A stretch of DNA of 64,000 nt from Candidatus Woesearchaeota archaeon. Its GTDB lineage: Archaea; Nanobdellota; Nanobdellia; Woesearchaeales; ARS49. Under the pieces are notes generated by a model, which was given only the letters and a program-made list of their open reading frames with translations, ran no database searches and was not told the DNA's origin. The first letter of the stretch is position 1. Every line of letters begins with the position of its first letter. The stretch lies in the NCBI GenBank assembly GCA_003599055.1, contig QZIM01000012.1, positions 1 through 64,000 on the forward strand. The letters run 5' to 3'. The translations under genes and the position numbers were made by a program. This document shows, piece by piece, positions 32,905-41,249 of this stretch.

Positions 32905-33953
32905 CCGAATGTAAACGTGTACAGTTCGAATCCTTTTCCGGTAACGTCAAGCGTCAGGTCGTAAGTTCCGTATTCTTTTTCCATTGCAACCGGGTACAGG
33001 TCGCTCGATGATGTGCGGAATTGTTCGCGTTGTTCGCCGTTGAGGTACGTCGTGACGTTACTTGGGCCGCCCGCGACAATGTTTGCATTCTTTGCAGTAA
33101 ATTGAAGGTGAACTTTGCCGGTGTCGCTCTCAAGCCGGACGTGGTCTTTGCCGACGGTCCAGGTTCCCTCAAGGTAGACGTTGTTTGGCGTTCGCTCGGC
33201 AGCTGCGAAATAAGTGATTGTTTTTCCGTGCGGAAGGCCTTCGGGTGAGCCGAAGTTTCCGCGTGTGAATTCTGAGCCGAGATAGATTTCAGGGGTTCCG
33301 ATTTGTCGGAAGTTTACTGTCGGGGCGTTAATGGTTGAAAGTTCAAGCGGCATTGCCAAAGAGATTCCAAGCCGTTCTTGGCGTTCTTGGAGGAGTTCCT
33401 GGATTTTCCGTTCGGTTTCGTCGTATGCGCCTTCTCCGATGTGGTCGTAAGCGATATATCCGTCGATGTCAATGAGGTATTTGCGCGGCCAGTAATTGTT
33501 TCGGAACGCGCGCCAGGTTGCGTGGTCGTTGTCAAGAACAACAGGGTACTGTATGCCCCATTTTTCAACTGCGCGCGCAACGTTTGCCGGGTTTTTTTCA
33601 AAGTCAAATTCAGGGGAGTGGACGCCGATGATTTCAAGGCCGAGGTCTTTGTATTTTTCGTGCCACGCGGTAATATAGGGGAGTGTGCGCTGGCAGTTGA
33701 TGCAGCTGTACGTCCAAATGTCGACAAGAATGACTTTTTTGCCGACAAGTTCGCCAAGAGTGATGTTTTGCGTGTTCAGGTATGCTGCGATTCCGGCAAG
33801 TTCAGGGGTAAGAGTGCCGCTTTTCTGGACGGCAGGAGTCACGGTTTCAACCGTTCCGCGAGGGCGCGGCTCCTCAAGGTAAATGATGAAAACGCCTGTC
33901 AGAAGGAGCGCGGCAATGAGCAGTGTTGTTCTGCGTGTTTTTTTCTTTTTCAT
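32901..33953 (-). CDS. TlpA/DipZ-like exported thioredoxin
   Basis: 350 aa. One N-terminal anchor helix (residues 8-25), then a TlpA-type thioredoxin fold with active site SCINC near 84, GVHSPEF, and the YWPRKYLID cis-Pro region, followed by a beta-sandwich domain (residues 215-350), as in the DipZ C-terminus. It would pass electrons from CcdA to disulfides outside the membrane. Overlaps ccdA by 4 bases (ATGA). Last gene of a five-gene operon that starts with an ArsR-type regulator. Confidence 0.92.
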   Translation of the reverse strand: MKKKKTRRTTLLIAALLLTGVFIIYLEEPRPRGTVETVTPAVQKSGTLTPELAGIAAYLNTQNITLGELVGKKVILVDIWTYSCINCQRTLPYITAWHEKYKDLGLEIIGVHSPEFDFEKNPANVARAVEKWGIQYPVVLDNDHATWRAFRNNYWPRKYLIDIDGYIAYDHIGEGAYDETERKIQELLQERQERLGISLAMPLELSTINAPTVNFRQIGTPEIYLGSEFTRGNFGSPEGLPHGKTITYFAAAERTPNNVYLEGTWTVGKDHVRLESDTGKVHLQFTAKNANIVAGGPSNVTTYLNGEQREQFRTSSSDLYPVAMEKEYGTYDLTLDVTGKGFELYTFTFG

Positions 33954-34648
33954 CGAAGGAGCACCTCGCTAAGGATGCCAAAGTTTGCAATGAGGGCGAG
34001 TTTGCCCGTGAACACCAGTGCGCCGAGAATGACGATGATGATTCCGACGACGGTGTTGAAGTATTTGAGGAAGTGCCCGTTTCGCTCAAGGAGTGAGAGG
34101 AATTGCCGTGCAAAGAGTCCGACGAGGAGGAACGGAAGGCCAAGTCCCAGGCTATAACTCAACAGAAGGACAAGGCTCGAGCCGGGCTGGCTTGCAGCAA
34201 GCGCCAAGATAGTGCCTAACACTGCTCCAACGCACGGTGTCCAGCCAACTGCAAACGCTGCACCGAACACAAAAGAGGTAACGGATTTGCTTTTGAACCG
34301 CTTTACTTTGAGCTTGTGCTCTGTTTCGAGGAATTTGGGCTTGATGAGGCCAAGCAGGTAAAACCCAAAGAAAATGATGATGACTCCTGCAATGCGGCCA
34401 AGCCAGATTTGCACGTCGTATGCAACGTTGGAAAGGAAGCTGTTAAGCAAGACGCCAAGGGCGGAAAAGACCGCGCTGAAGCCAAGGACGAACAGGAAGC
34501 TGTGCCAAAAGAGAACCCACCGCGAGGTTTGCTCGATGCGCGCTCCTGCAAGGTATCCGAGGAATGCAGGGACGAGCGGCAGCACGCACGGCGCTAAAAA
34601 GGAAACAAGGCCTGCCAAAAATGCAATAAAAATGGTGACCTCAGCCAA
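33950..34648 (-). CDS. ccdA: CcdA-type thiol:disulfide transmembrane protein
   Basis: 232 aa, six membrane helices. The redox cysteines are in FLAPCVLPLVPAF (helix 1) and GWTPCVGAVL (helix 4), the pair that carries electrons across the membrane. TTG start: the site GGAGGTGA lies 6-13 bases before TTG 34648, inside the end of the preceding thioredoxin gene, and no ATG is suitably placed. With the two thioredoxin-like neighbours it forms a complete export path for reducing power. Confidence 0.95.
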   Translation of the reverse strand: MAEVTIFIAFLAGLVSFLAPCVLPLVPAFLGYLAGARIEQTSRWVLFWHSFLFVLGFSAVFSALGVLLNSFLSNVAYDVQIWLGRIAGVIIIFFGFYLLGLIKPKFLETEHKLKVKRFKSKSVTSFVFGAAFAVGWTPCVGAVLGTILALAASQPGSSLVLLLSYSLGLGLPFLLVGLFARQFLSLLERNGHFLKYFNTVVGIIIVILGALVFTGKLALIANFGILSEVLLR

Positions 34649-35324
34649 GGGAGTTCACCTCCGTGACAAATCGCGCAGCATCCCACGCTTCGGGATTTTT
34701 GAGGACGATTTGCCCGTCACGCAGGACGATTTTTGTGTGCTGATACGCAATTCCGTACTTGCGTGCAAGGGCATTGTGCTCGTCGGTTGTCATACTGTCT
34801 TTATACGGAATCTTAAAGCCGATGACGTTCGGGTTATCAAGCTGTTCAAAGCCTGCAATAAGTTCAGGTTCTTGTTTTTGGCACACCGGGCACCATTCTG
34901 CGCTGAATTCAAGATAGACAAGTTTTCCTTCTTCAACGGACTTCTCAAAAAGGGCGCTATCCCACAGGTAATATTTTGAAATGTCTCCGCCGATGGATTT
35001 TGGCTCTGCCATCCTGCTGCCCTCTTCATCCGGTTTATGCATGGTTTCAGTGTCTTGAACCATCAGTGAACCAGTGCGCGTCATCGTGTCGTTGTTTTCC
35101 GTCACGACCGGTTGGATCATTTTGTCCTGCATTGGTTCATCTTTTTGCATCGAAGCGGAGTCTTCGGCTGAAGTGGTTTTTTCCATCGTTGAATCAGGCA
35201 AGGGTTCTTTTTCCGTCATTGTGCCAAGGGGTTCTGCAGGTTCTGCCGGCGCAGCGGCAGGCGTACCGGGTGTGCACGCAATAAGCAGTGCGAACATTGC
35301 TATCGCTATGTATTGATGTTTCAT
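34641..35324 (-). CDS. Thioredoxin-domain lipoprotein
   Basis: 227 aa. Signal peptide with LLIACT lipobox (Cys17), then a long low-complexity linker rich in Met, Thr, Glu, Pro and Asp (residues 20-115), then a thioredoxin fold with EWCPVCQ near 150. The Met-rich linker (many M-T/M-E/M-Q pairs) is unusual and might bind copper. GGAGGAAACA precedes ATG 35324. It lies between a membrane protein and ccdA, so it is a likely CcdA partner on the outer face. Confidence 0.9.
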   Translation of the reverse strand: MKHQYIAIAMFALLIACTPGTPAAAPAEPAEPLGTMTEKEPLPDSTMEKTTSAEDSASMQKDEPMQDKMIQPVVTENNDTMTRTGSLMVQDTETMHKPDEEGSRMAEPKSIGGDISKYYLWDSALFEKSVEEGKLVYLEFSAEWCPVCQKQEPELIAGFEQLDNPNVIGFKIPYKDSMTTDEHNALARKYGIAYQHTKIVLRDGQIVLKNPEAWDAARFVTEVNSLG

Positions 35325-35338
35325 GGTTGTTTCCTCCG

Positions 35339-35623
35339 TCAGGTCCACGATATGAAGCTAAGGACCGCAAATGCAATGGTTTGAATGAGCGTGATGACAA
35401 AGACGTGAACGCCGACCATATCGACGTAAAATGCCATATTGGTCAGGTAAAAATAGAGCGATGTTGCGTAGTGGGCTAAGAACGCAAGCGTGAACAAGAG
35501 AAGGCCCAGGCTGAAATTGCTGCGCAGGCGAAGGAAGTTTCGCCCGTAAAGCCAAGTAAGCAGTATGAGCAACAAAACATTAAGCGCGGTTAATGCGCAG
35601 GTTGCCTGCATAAGTAATTCCAT
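35339..35623 (-). CDS. Three-helix membrane protein in the redox operon
   Basis: 94 aa with three membrane helices (residues 7-26, 36-58, 68-90). No family recognised. GAGGTAG before ATG lies at the end of the regulator gene. Its place between an ArsR-type regulator and the thioredoxin/CcdA genes suggests a role in that pathway, perhaps sensing or channeling; the helices contain His and Tyr but no Cys pair. Confidence 0.75.
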   Translation of the reverse strand: MELLMQATCALTALNVLLLILLTWLYGRNFLRLRSNFSLGLLLFTLAFLAHYATSLYFYLTNMAFYVDMVGVHVFVITLIQTIAFAVLSFISWT

Positions 35624-35629
35624 AGTGTT

Positions 35630-35935
35630 CTACCTCGCGTGTTCCTTTTTATTGCTTTTCCCAAATCTGTTCCAGATTTCCTCAAAGTCGTTCCAGTACG
35701 GCTGAGCTTCTTCGCTGACAAAGTACACTGCCCCGTAAGATTCCCGATTGACTGCCGTGACTGCGTGATTGTCTGAGAGGACGCGAAGGTGGTGCTGTAT
35801 TGTTTTGTAGTCGCAGTGAAGTTCCTGCGCGAGTTGGTGGGCGTTGCGCGGGCGTTCCCGAAGGGCAAAGAGGATGCGCGCGCGGGTTTCTCCGCCGCGT
35901 GTTCCGGCAAGCAGGTACCAAAGGATGTTTTTCAC
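35630..35935 (-). CDS. ArsR-like winged-helix regulator
   Basis: 101 aa. GETRARILFALRERPRNAHQLAQELHCDYKTIQHHLRVLSDNHAV is split here as helix 1, the helix-turn-helix (HQLAQELHCD, KTIQHHLRVL) and the wing of an ArsR/MarR-type transcription factor. A single Cys in the recognition region (ELHCDY) could sense redox or metal. GTG start with CTTTTAAAACC (35960-35970 leftward) about 29 bases upstream. Leads the operon and probably controls it. Confidence 0.88.
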   Translation of the reverse strand: MKNILWYLLAGTRGGETRARILFALRERPRNAHQLAQELHCDYKTIQHHLRVLSDNHAVTAVNRESYGAVYFVSEEAQPYWNDFEEIWNRFGKSNKKEHAR

Positions 35936-35970
35936 AAGCGAAAGAAAAGCGGGCGGTTTTAAAAGGTTGC

Positions 35971-36367
35971 TGAATGTGCGGGCAAAAGAGAACCCTCACT
36001 TTTTGGTCTTCCCGAATTGAAAGAAAAAATCTGCCCGTAAAAAAATGGGCGCCATCAGTCCTTGTATTTCAGACTAAAAGAGCGGGCGAAGGCAGAGGGC
36101 AAGTGTGGATTGACAGATTCTGCAATGAGTTCAGGAGCACACGCCTGTGCAGTGTATGCGTTTTCGGCAAAGACCGAAAAAGGCGCGCTCCTTCCAAACG
36201 CAACCGGGGAAGGATTGGCTGTGCTGGTCAGGTGATGGGAATTTATTTACCATAGTTCTAAGGCGCAGCATTACTTGAGTATTTGCGCCGCATCAACACG
36301 CCGTCTCGCATTTTGAGCTGGCCAAACACAAACAAAATAGGCGATAAAAGTATTGACGACAGAGAAA
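35971..36367. other. Gene-free interval with hairpins and weak coding signal
   Basis: About 400 bases with no convincing gene. One frame is open for some 65 codons to TGA at 36233-36235 but has no start near a promoter. Hairpins: TTTTCGG-CAAAGA-CCGAAAA near 36166 and GGAAGG paired with CCTTCC near 36200. The stretch ATTTCAGACT followed by GAGCG and GCGAAGG (36066-36092) resembles part of the tRNA-Glu downstream element (10315-10339). Possibly a decayed gene or element. Confidence 0.4.
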
Positions 36368-36400
36368 ATCTTTAAAGATTATCCATAAATCTTTAAAGAT
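36368..36400. promoter_or_regulatory. Twin palindromic operators
   Basis: The perfect 12-bp palindrome ATCTTTAAAGAT occurs twice, at 36368-36379 and 36389-36400, with centres 21 bp apart (two helical turns). Both contain a TATA-like TTTAAA. This spacing puts two dimers on the same face of DNA; the AbrB-domain protein encoded just downstream is an obvious candidate ligand. Confidence 0.7.
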
Positions 36401-36437
36401 AGAAAAATTGAGCTGTCCCGGGAATACGCATAGCGCT

Positions 36438-37265
36438 ATGAAAGAGAGAAAACTGCAGGAAATCGGAAAATCATTATTGGTGACGGTTCCGAAGAGTTGG
36501 GCAGACGAGTTGAATCTCAGGAAAGGCTCGCCGGTAAGGATGTCCGTGACCGACCGGGGTGCGCTGATGATTTCTCCGGAGTTTGTGAGCGCAAAGGAAA
36601 GGAAGGGCGCGCGCATTGCATTTGACGCAAGCGGAGAGCGCAGGTTTTTCCGTGAGTATTTCGGCGGCGCGGATAGAATAATTATTGACCTTAAAGAAAG
36701 GGCAAGGGCTGACTTGCAGTCTTTTCTGGGCGGATTTATGAACGTGCAGGTTGTTGAAGAGAGCGAAAAGAGAGTTGTGATAAAGTTGTTTCCGGTGGAT
36801 GAGTTTTCAATGGAAGAATGCCTTGCACGGATGCATTTCTTGTCTTTGGGCCTGTTCGATGAAGCTGCCAAAGGTTCGGCATATGCAGTCAGGGACTCAC
36901 TTGAGGGGTCGCTGACGAAGTTTTATTATTTGCTGGTGTTGCAGGTGCGCGGGTTCCTTTCGGAAGGAAGGTTTGCAAGCGCACGAGTGCCGCTGATTCG
37001 CGCAATGGATATGCGGATGGTTGCGGAACGTATCGAGCGTATGGCGGATATTCTCAAGAGGGCGCAGTTGCGTTCGTGGGAAGCGCGGGAGTTGGAATTG
37101 GTAAAACAGTTTTACGTGCGCGCGTTTGGCTGTTTTCGTGATGAAGAGTTTGATGCAGCCGTGCCGGTTTGGGCAGAAGAGCGCGCATTGCGCAAAAGAA
37201 TTCAGTCCGTACAAGGTATGCAGTTGTTGCGCTTGGCAAAGGAGATATCTTCATTTGTCCGGTGA
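36438..37265 (+). CDS. AbrB/SpoVT domain fused to PhoU-like domain
   Basis: 275 aa. Residues 4-50 are a swapped-hairpin AbrB DNA-binding domain (RKLQEIGKSLLVTVPKSWA, LRKGSPV). The rest is a helical bundle of the PhoU type (long helices from about 100 on). Archaeal AbrB-PhoU fusions are linked to phosphate regulation, but no phosphate transporter is nearby. A TTG further upstream is rejected; ATG 36438 begins at the domain. The twin palindromes upstream suggest self-regulation. Last 15 bases overlap the convergent phosphatase gene. Confidence 0.85.
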   Translation: MKERKLQEIGKSLLVTVPKSWADELNLRKGSPVRMSVTDRGALMISPEFVSAKERKGARIAFDASGERRFFREYFGGADRIIIDLKERARADLQSFLGGFMNVQVVEESEKRVVIKLFPVDEFSMEECLARMHFLSLGLFDEAAKGSAYAVRDSLEGSLTKFYYLLVLQVRGFLSEGRFASARVPLIRAMDMRMVAERIERMADILKRAQLRSWEARELELVKQFYVRAFGCFRDEEFDAAVPVWAEERALRKRIQSVQGMQLLRLAKEISSFVR

Positions 37266-37889
37266 GCGTGCTGAAAGCAAGTGCGCACAGTCATTGTACG
37301 TGTGCAGGTGGAATTCTTCCCCGTCATAGGTGAACGTGCTGATTCCGGTGTTGTTCAGCTTTATTTTCCAGTAAAGGTGTGCGGGAAATTGTAAGACGTG
37401 GTGAAGAAATGTGCGGATTGCGTTCCCGTGGCTGAAAAGTGCGTACCGTCCTTCCTTGCCGGGCCGGATGAATTCACGGTCAATATAGGCGATAACTCTT
37501 TTCTCAACGTCTGCCATACTTTCGCCATTCGGAAAACGAAAGTTCCACGGGTCTTCATCGATTACTGCGCGGGTTTCAGGCGTGTACACGTCCTCAATTC
37601 GTTTGCGTTCGGCGTCGCCTTGGCTTCGCTCAAGAAGTTCCGGGGCGAAAATCAGTTCTTTTGTGTAGGCGAGCGTGCCTGCAACTGTTCGTGCAGTATC
37701 GTATGCGCGTACTGCCGGGCTCGTGTAAATGCCGTCAAAAATGCGTTCCTCACAAAGAAGCCGAAACGCGAGTTTTTGTGCCTGTTCTCTTCCTGTTGGC
37801 GTGAGGGAAACGTGGTTTTGCTGTCCGCCGATTTCCTGTTTCAGGTTTGCTTCGCTTTGCGCGTGGCGGATAAGGATAAGTTCAAGCAT
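37251..37889 (-). CDS. Histidine phosphatase (phosphoglycerate mutase-like)
   Basis: 212 aa. Catalytic RHAQSEAN at residues 8-15, second Arg in YTSPAVRAYDTA near 61, acidic residue in the SQGDAE stretch, and the second catalytic His in FSHGNAIR near 152: all present. Members remove phosphate from sugars, alpha-ribazole phosphate or proteins; the substrate here is open. AAATTTAATTTT (37905-37916 leftward) lies about 22 bases upstream. Overlaps the AbrB-PhoU gene tail to tail by 15 bases. Confidence 0.9.
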   Translation of the reverse strand: MLELILIRHAQSEANLKQEIGGQQNHVSLTPTGREQAQKLAFRLLCEERIFDGIYTSPAVRAYDTARTVAGTLAYTKELIFAPELLERSQGDAERKRIEDVYTPETRAVIDEDPWNFRFPNGESMADVEKRVIAYIDREFIRPGKEGRYALFSHGNAIRTFLHHVLQFPAHLYWKIKLNNTGISTFTYDGEEFHLHTYNDCAHLLSARSPDK

Positions 37890-37909
37890 AAGAAAAGGGA
37901 AAAGAAAAA

Positions 37910-38476
37910 TTAAATTTTTCCGACCAGGTCCATACCGGGCTTGAGTGTCTTTTCACCGGGCTGCCAGCTTGCAGGACAAACCATGCCGGGGTTCTTCTCA
38001 ACGAATTGTGCTGCTTTCAGCCTGCGCATAATTTCGTGAACGGACCTGCCGATGCTGTTGTCGTGGATGTCGTAGCTGCGCACGACTCCTTTTGGGTCGA
38101 TAATGACTGTGCAGCGTTGCGAGAGCCCGTCTTCTGCAATGAGTGTCCCGTATGCAGTGCATACGGTGCGGGTTGGGTCTGCAAGCATTGGGTACTTGAT
38201 TTTTTTGATGGTTGGGCTGTTGTCTTTCCACGCCTTGTGGACGAATGCAGTGTCCGTGCTGACAGAGACAATTTCCGTGTTCATTTTGCGGAACTGGTCG
38301 TAATTGTCTGCAAGTTCACCAAGTTCTGTTGGGCAAACAAAGGTGAAGTCCGCGGGATAGAACGCGAGGATGACCCATTTGCCGCGAAGGCTTTTGAGGC
38401 CGAGTTTGACCGTGCGGTCGTTCACAAATGCCTCTGCGGTGAATTCTGGTGCTGGTTTTCCGACGAAGTGGCTCAT
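37910..38476 (-). CDS. Peroxiredoxin, AhpC/Prx1 type
   Basis: 188 aa two-Cys peroxiredoxin that reduces hydrogen peroxide and alkyl peroxides in the cytosol. Peroxidatic Cys in ADFTFVCPTELGEL near 50; resolving Cys in MVCPASW near 169, with the full C-terminal tail. AGGAGGGAAT lies 4-13 bases before ATG 38476. Unlike most genes here it has a leader of roughly 40 bases from the TATA at 38524-38535 (CTTTATATAT leftward), suggesting strong or regulated translation. Confidence 0.95.
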   Translation of the reverse strand: MSHFVGKPAPEFTAEAFVNDRTVKLGLKSLRGKWVILAFYPADFTFVCPTELGELADNYDQFRKMNTEIVSVSTDTAFVHKAWKDNSPTIKKIKYPMLADPTRTVCTAYGTLIAEDGLSQRCTVIIDPKGVVRSYDIHDNSIGRSVHEIMRRLKAAQFVEKNPGMVCPASWQPGEKTLKPGMDLVGKI

Positions 38477-38599
38477 GGTATTCCCTCCTGACAATAATAG
38501 AACTACTTGTGAGGGAATATGAGTGATATATAAAGATAGTGGTTCTTGAAGAGAATGCTTTTAAAGTCGCCTGCATTGCAAAAGTGAAAAGAGGTTGAG

Positions 38600-39781
38600 A
38601 TGAACGCGCTGGCGACCGTGCTTATTTGTGTGACTGTTATGTACTTGTTTGGTGAAGTGTTGCGCCACCTGCGCATCCCGCGGGTCGTAAGCCACATCAC
38701 CGCAGGGATTATTTTGGGGCTTCCGCAGGTTCGCCCGATTGTTTTTTCGGCGGAAAGCGGGTGGCTGGTTCAGTTTTTTGCAGATGTGGGCGTGATTTTG
38801 CTTTTGTTTTTTGTCGGGCTGCAGATTGATTTGCATAAGTTCAGGGACGCGCTTCCGACGTCTCTTTGGATTTCGGTGTGTAACACGCTGTTTCCTTTGG
38901 TGACGGGGTTTTTGGTGACGCATTATGTTTTCGGGCTCGCGCGGTATGCTGCGCTTATTGTCGGTATTTGCTTGAGCGTGAGTGCAACTGCGCTGGCGTT
39001 TGACTTGCTGGCAGAATTGGGCAAGTTGAGGACAAGATTGGCAACGTTTATTGTGAGCGCAGGCACGTTTGACGATATTGTTGAGATGTTTTTGGTTGCG
39101 GGAGTTTTTACGGTCCTTGAAACAACGGTGAAGCGTATCGGGGTTTTTGAGCTTGCCGTGAACGTGTTTATTTTTGCAGCGGTTATTTTCGCGTTCCGGT
39201 TTTGGCTCATCCCGGTTATTCTGAAGAGAATTGAGGGGCAGCCCGAGCACGCGCAGTTGTTCACGGGCGCGCTGATTATTACCCTGCTTATGGCAATTCT
39301 TGCGGAGTATTTGGGCATAAGCGCGATGATTGGCGCGTTATTTAGCGGGGTGATGATGCGCCAGGTGCTGCTCAACCCGGGCCATAAGCCCTGGGAGCGG
39401 ATGGAAATTACGCACTCAATTCACACGCTGGCATTCGGGCTTTTTGTGCCGTTTTTCTTTTTGATGATTGGCCTGCAGACGGACGTTCTTGCAATCGGGG
39501 AGAATTTATGGTTCGGCGCTGCAATCACTGCAATTGCAATTCTTGGCACGGTTCTGGGAAGCGCAGTCGGATATTATGTTACGCACAAGAACTGGACGGA
39601 AGGGCTCGTCATTGGTTGGGCGATGAACGCAAAAGGAGATACTGAATTGGTTATTGCGCAGCTTGCGCTTTCCGTGGGCGCGATTTCGCAAGAAGTGTTC
39701 AGCAGCCTGATTTTTATGGCAGTGGTCTCGACGCTGATAAGCCCGCTCGTTCTGAAACGTCTTGTTGTGAAATACGTGTAA
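38600..39781 (+). CDS. Cation/proton antiporter, CPA2 family (second copy)
   Basis: 393 aa, about 12 membrane helices. LRIPRVVSHITAGIILG, LLFFVGLQIDLHKF, SAGTFDDIVEM (ion-site Asp), GISAMIGALFSGVMM and FFLMIGLQTD are the family landmarks. It differs from the gene at 16403 by having the Asp-Asp pair of helix 5 (FDD), typical of electrogenic Na+/H+ exchangers, where the other has a Pro-rich SAPS-like stretch. GAGGTTGAG before ATG; GCTTTTAAAG at 38558-38567. Confidence 0.93.
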   Translation: MNALATVLICVTVMYLFGEVLRHLRIPRVVSHITAGIILGLPQVRPIVFSAESGWLVQFFADVGVILLLFFVGLQIDLHKFRDALPTSLWISVCNTLFPLVTGFLVTHYVFGLARYAALIVGICLSVSATALAFDLLAELGKLRTRLATFIVSAGTFDDIVEMFLVAGVFTVLETTVKRIGVFELAVNVFIFAAVIFAFRFWLIPVILKRIEGQPEHAQLFTGALIITLLMAILAEYLGISAMIGALFSGVMMRQVLLNPGHKPWERMEITHSIHTLAFGLFVPFFFLMIGLQTDVLAIGENLWFGAAITAIAILGTVLGSAVGYYVTHKNWTEGLVIGWAMNAKGDTELVIAQLALSVGAISQEVFSSLIFMAVVSTLISPLVLKRLVVKYV

Positions 39782-39827
39782 CTCGAGGCGCGATAAGATT
39801 AATAATCGGCCGCGTATGAGAAAACGT

Positions 39828-41123
39828 ATGGTTCGGTTCCTCACGCCGGTAAAGCGTATCGCGATTCCCGTGTACGGTCCGGTGGATACCTCGGAAGTTT
39901 GGCCGATTATTGACACGCAGGCATTCCAAAGGATGCGCCGGATTAAGCAGCTGGGAATTGCCGATATGGTATTCCCGGGAGCAGTGCATACCCGCTTTGA
40001 GCATATGATTGGGGCGTACGAACAGTGCCGCAAGTATGCGCAGGAGCTTGTACGCAAGGGAATGTTAAGCCAAGAGGAAGGGTTTGCGTGCGAAGTCGCA
40101 GCGCTCCTGCACGATGTCGGTCACGGCCCGTATTCTCATTTGATTGAGGATGTTCTGCGTGTTTCAAAGAGCAGGTTCAAAAGTCACAACGAGCACACCG
40201 CTCACGTGATTAAAGAGCTGCTCTCAGCGGCGATTATTGCAAGCGGGGCAGACCCTGAATTGGTGCTTGATATTGTCAACAAAAAAAATCCGCTCTCGCA
40301 GCTCGTATCTCATAAGACGATTGGCGCGGATAAGGTTGCGTACATTACGGTTGACCAGCACCACACCGGGTACCCTGCAAGTCCGCTTATGACTGCTGAT
40401 TTGGCGAAGAATTTGATTTTTCGAAGGGGCGTTTTGGGAACGGATGAGCGGATGAAGGAGAACCTTGTCGCGCTGCAGCGGTTTTATTTTACGATGTATA
40501 GTGAGGTGTATTTGCGTAAGCAGATTAATGCAGTCCAGCGCGTGTTTGAGCGGGCAGTGCAATTGGCGCTTGATGCGGGCGCGATTCACGCGGATAACGT
40601 GTGGCAAATGACGGATGACCAGTTGGTTGCAGGCCTTACTGCTATTGAAGGCCCGTGGAAGCGGGCGGCAAATGAATTGTTTTTCGGTCATCGGAATCTG
40701 CTCAAGGCAGCAGTTGTTCTTCGGCCGCCGAGCGAGGAAGGGAAGGAAATTGTGGTGGGAAAGCCGATTCGGACGCTTGCGCTCGCGTCGGGAAAGCTCT
40801 TTGAGCACTATGCTGATCCGAGGAATGTGCTGCGCGCGGAAAAGGCGTTGGCAGACCGTTTCAAAGTCGGGCTTGAAGAGGTCGGTTTTTGTCGGGTTCC
40901 CGCGCCAAGTAAGCTGGTTCCGCAGGACGTTCAGCTTTTTGACCCCTTGGGAAACCAGACGATGACTCTTTTTGAGAAGTATCCGAAGCACCGCCAGAGT
41001 ATGGAGGAGCTTGCATCAGAAGTGACCGCGTTCAGAGTTATTGTCGCAGAGAAGCACCGAAAAATGTTCTCGGAAGCAGCAGAGCAGGTGTGCGACATTT
41101 TATATCGGGAAGCAGGGATTTAA
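39828..41123 (+). CDS. HD-domain phosphohydrolase, SAMHD1/dGTPase-like
   Basis: 431 aa. HTRFEHMIG, then LLHDVGHGPYSH supply the HD metal ligands, followed by SHNEHT and the DQHHTGYP region typical of SAMHD1-like dNTP triphosphohydrolases, which trim deoxynucleotide pools. ATG 39828 is preferred because AGATTAATAATC (39797-39808) would then be 26 bases upstream; ATG 39816 is too close. Single-gene unit ahead of tRNA-Ser(TGA). Confidence 0.9.
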   Translation: MVRFLTPVKRIAIPVYGPVDTSEVWPIIDTQAFQRMRRIKQLGIADMVFPGAVHTRFEHMIGAYEQCRKYAQELVRKGMLSQEEGFACEVAALLHDVGHGPYSHLIEDVLRVSKSRFKSHNEHTAHVIKELLSAAIIASGADPELVLDIVNKKNPLSQLVSHKTIGADKVAYITVDQHHTGYPASPLMTADLAKNLIFRRGVLGTDERMKENLVALQRFYFTMYSEVYLRKQINAVQRVFERAVQLALDAGAIHADNVWQMTDDQLVAGLTAIEGPWKRAANELFFGHRNLLKAAVVLRPPSEEGKEIVVGKPIRTLALASGKLFEHYADPRNVLRAEKALADRFKVGLEEVGFCRVPAPSKLVPQDVQLFDPLGNQTMTLFEKYPKHRQSMEELASEVTAFRVIVAEKHRKMFSEAAEQVCDILYREAGI

Positions 41124-41165
41124 CCCCAAAAGCTTTTAAAATGGTTCTGTGGACAGGGTTTGTAT

Positions 41166-41249
41166 GCGGCCATGGCACAATCCGGTACTGCGGCGGTCTT
41201 GAAAACCGCTTTCCGAAAGGATATCCCGGTTCAAATCCGGGTGGCCGCG
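41166..41249 (+). tRNA. tRNA-Ser (TGA)
   Basis: 84-base class II tRNA: acceptor GCGGCCA/TGGCCGC, discriminator G, anticodon arm GCGGT-CTTGAAA-ACCGC with anticodon TGA, variable arm stem TTTCC-GAAA-GGATA, T arm CCCGG-TTCAAAT-CCGGG. No intron. TATA box CTTTTAAAA at 41133-41141, 29 bases before the 5' end. Confidence 0.95.

Noticed and set aside
35974-36255. 93-residue frame before the AbrB-PhoU gene
   Set aside because: No promoter or ribosome site, no motif, and another frame over the same DNA is open too, so openness is not informative here.
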